Of a stretch of 10,390 bases of DNA, positions 6,320 through 10,390 are shown in pieces. The notes under the pieces were generated by a model that saw nothing but the letters and a program-made list of their open reading frames with translations, did no database searches and had not been told where the DNA came from. Both the position numbers and the translations under genes were made by a program. The DNA comes from Lentisphaerota bacterium. Lineage in GTDB: Bacteria; Verrucomicrobiota; Kiritimatiellia; JAAZAB01. The stretch spans positions 1-10,390 of the forward strand of contig JACPGN010000168.1 in NCBI GenBank assembly GCA_016182435.1. Reading direction: 5' to 3'. Numbering within the stretch: position 1 is the stretch's first letter; each line of letters opens with the position of its first letter.

Positions 6320-9300
6320 TCAGCGCACATTGACCGGCGCGAAGCCGGCGCCGCCGAACACAGTGGAAACTTCGTTATAGTCCGAACTGGGCAGTAATAT
6401 CCGCCACATGCCGGAGGAATCCTGGTACACGGCCGGCGCAACTGCTCCAGCCCCGTCATAATCGCCCGGGACCGGCAAATAACCACTGCCGCCGAGCGTA
6501 ATCAGCGCCGGCGTATAACCGTTGTTCGAATGCAGGATGTGCCACTGGCCGGAGGCGCGCTCATATACCGCGGGGTCGGCTTTGCCATCCCCATCATAAT
6601 CCGCCGGTATTGCCGTCCAGCCCGCGGCGCCGAAGCCCGCTGAGTAGAGCGCATATTCGTATCCCGACAACAGAAAATACCATGTTCCTGAGGATTCCTC
6701 ATACACGGCGGGGTCGGTTTTGCCGTCGCCGTCATAGTCCGCCGGCACCGGCGTCTGGCTCAGGCCGCCAAAGAGCATGGACGCGATTGTATAATCACTG
6801 CCTGAGACTTGGACTGCCCAATGACCGGTTGACTCGTTATATACTGCGGGGTCGGTTTCGCCGTCGCCATCATAGTCCGACGGCACGAATGTATAATCCA
6901 GTCCACCCAGGTACGTGCTCTCTAAGAGGCTATAATCACGACCTGATAGATAGCCGCACCAGTACCCGCGCGATTCCTGGTAGACCCCTGGATCTGTTTT
7001 CCGATCCGCATCGTAATCGCCCGGCACCGGCGCATAGCCCGGACCGCCGAGGATCAATTGGACTTCCCGGTATTCGTTGCCTGAGAGCAATACCCGCCAC
7101 GTCCCGCTGGCTTGCGCATACACCGCTGGGTCAGTCTTGCGGTCCCCGTCAAAGTCGCCAAAGATCGGCAGATCCTTCATGCTTCCGAACAGCCCGAACT
7201 CGGTCAGGTGATACACGGTGCCCAGCACATACTTCTCGTCCGGATGCACTTCGGTCGTAAGGCAGCGTTGCCACTCCCCGGTTGTCGGGTCATACCAGTA
7301 CATCACCAAGCTATCAACCCTCACCCGTGTTCCATCAATCACTCCATCATCGTCGTCGTCAGTGTAGGGAATAATGATCACCACCGGCTGCTGCAACTCA
7401 GGGTTGCCCTCTATGGATACATGCCGGTTGGCGTTGATATTCACTCTCCCGAACGCCGCCCCGTTCACGGGATTGGTGTTATTCCCCGTCAACGCCACCA
7501 CTACCGTCACGTTCGAGTCCACCGTCCCCATCAGCATAATCACCATTGTCCCGTCAAACACCGTCAGCGTCGCGGTTTCATCCGCGCTGAAGGTCTCCAT
7601 CTTCTGATACAACCCATCTTGCTCATCCTCGTGGACATCGCCCGGCTGACGCTCATTGCCGGAAACCACCGTTACGCGCACCGCCGCCGCCGCCACGGTA
7701 TTGCTATCGCTATCCACGGCCGACAAGCGCAGGTCATAGTCGCCCAGCGCCACCCCCGTTATGTCCCAGGCCAGCGAGTATGCATACGGCGGCGGCACGA
7801 TCTCGGCGCCCAGGTTCTCCCAGGTGTTTGAGGCCGCCGGCTTGACTTGGAACTGCGCCGAGCGGACTTGGCTGGCCGGCGCCGCATGCCCCATCAATGA
7901 CACGCTCGACCCGCTCACGCGGCTCCCGTCCCTTGGCGTGCTGAGCCAGACCGTCAACGTGTTCGCCGCGCTTACCTGGATGGTTACGCCATTGGTTCCG
8001 GCCAGGCCGGTGGCGTCTATTACCAGCACCCTGGCCTGGTACGTGCCTGCTACGGTGTAGACATTGCTGACCACGCCAACACTCGTGCGCTGGTCATAGT
8101 AGCTGTCGCCGTCGAAGTCCCAGTAGTAGTTCGTCACTGGGCGGCCGTCCGCAATCGTCGCGGTGAAGGTCACCGCCAGCGGCAGGTAGCCGGCCAGCGG
8201 GGTCGCCGTCAAGCTCACCACCGGCGGCGGAGTGAGCGAGGGATTTACCCGCACCACTACGGTATCAGTCGCCTGCACTCCGGTGTTGTCCGTAACGCGC
8301 AAGGTAGCCAGGTTGGTGCCCGCTTCCCGGTAGGTCCATGATACCGCGCCCGTCCGCGACAGCCGGTCGTAGACACCATCCCCATTAAAATCCCATTCGT
8401 AGGCCACCAGCGTTCGTCCCGCCGGCGCGCTGGAGTTGGTGCCCTTGAACGCTACGGTCAGCGGCGCGTTCCCGCTTTCCGGATAGGCCGTGATGTCCGC
8501 TACGGGGCTTACGCCGCGCACGGTGATCACCACCGACGTTGCCGCCGTCGCATTGTCGTTATCCGTAATTCGCGCGACGGTCTGGAAAGCGCCGGCTTCG
8601 GCGTATTCCACGATAAAGTTGCCCGTGTCCGTGCTTTGCACCTCGAAGATTCCGTCGCCGGTCCGGTCCACTTCAAACTTGACCACGCTGCCATCGGGGT
8701 CGGTTGACCCGGCGAAATCAAACTGGACGCGCAGCGGCGCCATGCCGGCGGTTGGAGTGACCGCCAGCGCAATCACGGGAGGCTGGTTGGCCGTAAAACT
8801 GGCCGCAATCGTGTGATTGGCGGCAACGGCATTGAAGGTATAGGTGGCCACCGCGCCGGCCGCAGCGCCATCCACAACCACGCCGCCAATGTGATATCCG
8901 GCCTCGGGCAGGATCGTGAACGTCTGGCTCGCCCCTTGCGCCACGCTGACCGCGCCCGACGGGCTGATGCTGCCGTGCGCGCCGGCGCTGGCCGTAATTG
9001 TATAGATCGAGAGTCGCCAACCTGAGTCAATACTGCTCAAGGCGCTGGTCCCGCCCGCGCTCCGCGCCTTGACGCCGTAGTAGTAGATCGTACCCGCCAC
9101 CGCCGTCGTGTCGGCGTAATTGGTTGCCGTTACCAGGCTGCTGAGCATTGACAATTGATTACTGGCCGTGCCCCGCCAGACCTCGTAGTTAGTGGCATTC
9201 AGCGATGAGTTCCACGTGATTAAAATTTTATCTGTGAACGTCCCGTCGCTGGCGGCAACCCCAGTCGGCGCCGCGGGCGCCGCGACCTCGTAGTTAGTGG

Positions 9301-10390
9301 CATTCAGCGATGAGTTCCACGTGATTAAAATTTTATCTGTGAACGTCCCGTCGCTGGCGGCAACCCCAGTCGGCGCCGCGGGCGCCGCATCTTCTGCGGG
9401 TGCTGCGCGCCAGCCGGTATCGGGAGCGCTGAAGTCACTGGCGCCGAGGGCGTTAGTGGCTTTGACCCAGTAATAATAAACCAGCTCGGCTGTTGCGTTT
9501 TGATCGGCGTAATTTGTGCCGGTGGTCTGGACAATGAAGACGGCGGAATTCGTGTCGTCTGTGAGATTGCGCCATAACGAGTAAGCCGTGGCATTCGTGC
9601 TGGCCGACCAGGAGATTGCAACTTGGTCAGTGTAAGCGCCGTCCGAGGCCATAACGCTACTCGGCGCCGCCAATAATCGCCACCCGCTATCCGGCGCGCT
9701 CCACACGCTCATGTCCAGGGCGTTGCTGGCCTGGACCCAGTAATAGTATTGCGTGCCCACTCCGACGGTGACATCGTCATACAAGTTGCTCGCGGACGAG
9801 CCGGTCAGGGCGGCCGAGTTGGTGTCGTCGGCCGTGTTGCGCCAGACCCGGTAGAGCAGCGCGCCCGGGACGGACAGCCAGGTCACGCGCACCTTATCGG
9901 CGAACGCGCCATCGCTGGCCGCCACGCCCGAAGGCGTCGGCGAGGCGCGCCAACCGGAATCGGATGGCCCAAATCCGCTGAGGCCGGCGTAGTTTTTCGC
10001 GCGGCTCCAATAATAGTAAGCGATTCCCGGCGTAGCGGCGGTGTCATTATAATTGGTCGCGGACGTCTCGGCCAGGAAGGCGGAGTCCGCCGGCTGACTG
10101 TTGGTTCCGCGCCAGACCTGGTAGGCCGTGGCATTGGTGGCCGGAGCCCAGGCCACCGCGACGCGGTCGGTGAACGCGCCGTCGGAAGCGGCGATCCAGG
10201 CGACCGCCGGCGGCTGACGCGCGCCGGTGTGTTTGGAGTCATGCATGAACATGGGCCAGCAGTCCTGGGCGAATCCGCCGGCGTTATTGGTTGGGCCATA
10301 GAGCGCGTAGAACATGTTGCTGGGATTCTGGGTCCCCACGTAGACCACGCCGTTAGAGTCAATCACGGGCGAGGAATCAATGGTTGAGCC
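6320..10390 (-). CDS. Giant secreted multidomain protein B (N-terminus beyond right edge): propeller tail, FN3 x4.5, InlB-like, PKD x3, Ig, ZU5/UPA-like, FG-GAP-like x6
   Basis: The frame is open from the right edge to TGA at 6320, giving 1356 residues. Visible order (residue 1 at 10390): last PQQ-like blade and WPMFMHDSKHTGA (1-56); FN3 at 60-147, 151-237 and 241-327; a half FN3 (335-369) and a full FN3 (370-459). Next come an InlB-B/'bacterial repeat' domain at 463-533 (YTITASAGAHGSISPSG, then TFTILPEAGY), three PKD domains at 537-625, 627-715 and 724-807 (YEWDFNGDGVYD, YYWDFDGDSYYD), and an Ig-like domain at 811-908. A beta-rich region with PYTDDDDDGVIDGT and YWYDPTTGEW (925-1070) resembles ZU5/UPA-type surface modules. 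Six Asp-rich repeats run from 1079. No catalytic domain or sorting signal is visible. The missing front probably holds a signal peptide, more blades and perhaps PPC domains, as in A (inference). The GTG at 10366 is an internal Val within SSPVIDSNG, not a start. Confidence 0.92.
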   Translation of the reverse strand, partial: GSTIDSSPVIDSNGVVYVGTQNPSNMFYALYGPTNNAGGFAQDCWPMFMHDSKHTGARQPPAVAWIAASDGAFTDRVAVAWAPATNATAYQVWRGTNSQPADSAFLAETSATNYNDTAATPGIAYYYWSRAKNYAGLSGFGPSDSGWRASPTPSGVAASDGAFADKVRVTWLSVPGALLYRVWRNTADDTNSAALTGSSASNLYDDVTVGVGTQYYYWVQASNALDMSVWSAPDSGWRLLAAPSSVMASDGAYTDQVAISWSASTNATAYSLWRNLTDDTNSAVFIVQTTGTNYADQNATAELVYYYWVKATNALGASDFSAPDTGWRAAPAEDAAPAAPTGVAASDGTFTDKILITWNSSLNATNYEVAAPAAPTGVAASDGTFTDKILITWNSSLNATNYEVWRGTASNQLSMLSSLVTATNYADTTAVAGTIYYYGVKARSAGGTSALSSIDSGWRLSIYTITASAGAHGSISPSGAVSVAQGASQTFTILPEAGYHIGGVVVDGAAAGAVATYTFNAVAANHTIAASFTANQPPVIALAVTPTAGMAPLRVQFDFAGSTDPDGSVVKFEVDRTGDGIFEVQSTDTGNFIVEYAEAGAFQTVARITDNDNATAATSVVITVRGVSPVADITAYPESGNAPLTVAFKGTNSSAPAGRTLVAYEWDFNGDGVYDRLSRTGAVSWTYREAGTNLATLRVTDNTGVQATDTVVVRVNPSLTPPPVVSLTATPLAGYLPLAVTFTATIADGRPVTNYYWDFDGDSYYDQRTSVGVVSNVYTVAGTYQARVLVIDATGLAGTNGVTIQVSAANTLTVWLSTPRDGSRVSGSSVSLMGHAAPASQVRSAQFQVKPAASNTWENLGAEIVPPPYAYSLAWDITGVALGDYDLRLSAVDSDSNTVAAAAVRVTVVSGNERQPGDVHEDEQDGLYQKMETFSADETATLTVFDGTMVIMLMGTVDSNVTVVVALTGNNTNPVNGAAFGRVNINANRHVSIEGNPELQQPVVIIIPYTDDDDDGVIDGTRVRVDSLVMYWYDPTTGEWQRCLTTEVHPDEKYVLGTVYHLTEFGLFGSMKDLPIFGDFDGDRKTDPAVYAQASGTWRVLLSGNEYREVQLILGGPGYAPVPGDYDADRKTDPGVYQESRGYWCGYLSGRDYSLLESTYLGGLDYTFVPSDYDGDGETDPAVYNESTGHWAVQVSGSDYTIASMLFGGLSQTPVPADYDGDGKTDPAVYEESSGTWYFLLSGYEYALYSAGFGAAGWTAIPADYDGDGKADPAVYERASGQWHILHSNNGYTPALITLGGSGYLPVPGDYDGAGAVAPAVYQDSSGMWRILLPSSDYNEVSTVFGGAGFAPVNVR
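6335..7162 (-). repeat. Six FG-GAP/VCBS-like Asp-rich repeats of protein B
   Basis: Six units of 46-47 residues with loops starting at residues 1079, 1125, 1172, 1218, 1264 and 1310. The best-kept units read DYDGDGKTDPAVYEESSGTW and DYDGDGKADPAVYERASGQW. The last loop is decayed to DYDGAGAVAPAVY, losing two of the aspartates expected to bind calcium. The number of units and the period equal those in protein A. Confidence 0.85.
7181..7618 (-). other. ZU5/UPA-like or unknown beta-rich region of protein B
   Basis: Residues 925-1070 contain ETFSADETATLTVFDGT, a long hydrophobic strand (MVIMLMGTVDSNVTVVVAL), an Asp-run loop PYTDDDDDGVIDGT, YWYDPTTGEWQRC and HLTEFGLFG. The order 'VxIxIPYTD..DDG..DGT', 'YWYD...GEW', 'HLTEFGLF' is typical of C-terminal modules in large bacterial surface proteins. 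This region has no counterpart in protein A. Family call is tentative. Confidence 0.45.
7970..8782 (-). repeat. Three tandem PKD domains of protein B
   Basis: Each unit carries a (P/A)PL.V.F strand, a D(F/R)xGDG/DS.(Y/F)(D/E) turn, and a Y..AG.(Y/F/N)....V.D end. Examples are YEWDFNGDGVYD in the second and YYWDFDGDSYYD in the third. The first is more divergent (FEVDRTGDGIFEV). PKD domains are usually spacer or glycan/protein-binding modules of secreted enzymes and surface proteins. Protein A lacks them. Confidence 0.85.
9179..9388 (-). repeat. Perfect 105-bp in-frame tandem duplication
   Basis: Bases 9179-9283 and 9284-9388 are identical over all 105 positions, and the match stops exactly at both outer ends, giving 2.0 copies. 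It duplicates 35 residues (335-369 and 370-404) starting AAPAAPTGVAASDGTF and ending NATNYEV. The result is a half FN3 domain followed by a complete one. Zero divergence implies a very recent event or an assembly artefact. Confidence 0.97.
9405..9981 (-). repeat. FN3-coding block shared with protein A (copy in B)
   Basis: This block is collinear with 2769..3345 at a constant offset of 6636 bases, without gaps. The encoded FN3 pairs share stretches such as RVTWLSVPGALLYRVW and QVAISWSASTNATAYSLWR. Differences are scattered and mostly single bases, consistent with older duplication or partial gene conversion. Confidence 0.85.

Noticed and set aside
10364..10366. GTG as the start of protein B
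   Set aside because: The frame stays open to the window edge and the upstream codons complete a propeller blade (SSPVIDSNG), so the GTG is an internal Val.

Overview
The window carries parts of a locus for very large secreted, repeat-built proteins on the minus strand. A short plus-strand insertion holds a nucleotidyltransferase-like gene. No rRNA, tRNA, CRISPR array, transposase or phage gene is visible. Base composition is GC-rich overall. The coding style is stacked PPC, PQQ-type propeller, FN3, PKD and Ig modules with many Thr-Asn pairs, ending in Asp-rich 'DYDGDGKTDPAVY' repeats. This resembles proteins of the PVC superphylum, particularly Kiritimatiellota/Verrucomicrobiota-like bacteria or metagenome bins. 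That assignment is inference from protein style, not from a marker gene.

Layout, left to right. (1) 1..760, minus: N-terminal 253 residues of a secreted right-handed beta-helix protein that runs off the left edge. (2) 761..868: divergent intergenic region with a textbook sigma70-like promoter firing rightward. (3) 869..1471, plus: 200-residue nucleotidyltransferase-fold protein, overlapped at its end by a small basic ORF (1449..1643) with its own ribosome binding site. (4) 1631..6151, minus: complete 1506-residue secreted protein (here 'protein A'): signal peptide, four PPC domains, eight PQQ-like propeller repeats, three FN3, one Ig-like domain, six Asp-rich FG-GAP-like repeats. (5) 6152..6319: intergenic region with a strong hairpin, a 33-bp relic of protein A's own 3' end, and small competing hairpins before A's ribosome binding site. 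(6) 6320..10390, minus: 1356 residues of a paralogue ('protein B') whose start lies beyond the right edge: propeller tail, FN3 domains, an InlB-type repeat, three PKD domains, an Ig-like domain, a ZU5/UPA-like region, six FG-GAP-like repeats.

A and B share both ends of their visible architecture (propeller, WPMF...HTGA junction, FN3 at the front; Asp-rich repeats at the back) but differ in the middle. They therefore look like tandem paralogues diversified by module exchange. B contains a perfect 105-bp in-frame tandem duplication that creates a half FN3 domain. All three minus-strand proteins are probably exported and act at the cell surface or outside, plausibly in polymer binding or degradation. 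No catalytic domain is visible in A or in the visible part of B. The nucleotidyltransferase pair looks like an unrelated insertion between surface-protein genes. No previously undescribed system is proven here. The most distinctive points are the modular paralogue pair, the exact internal duplication, the intergenic relic and the overlapping NTase/small-ORF unit.
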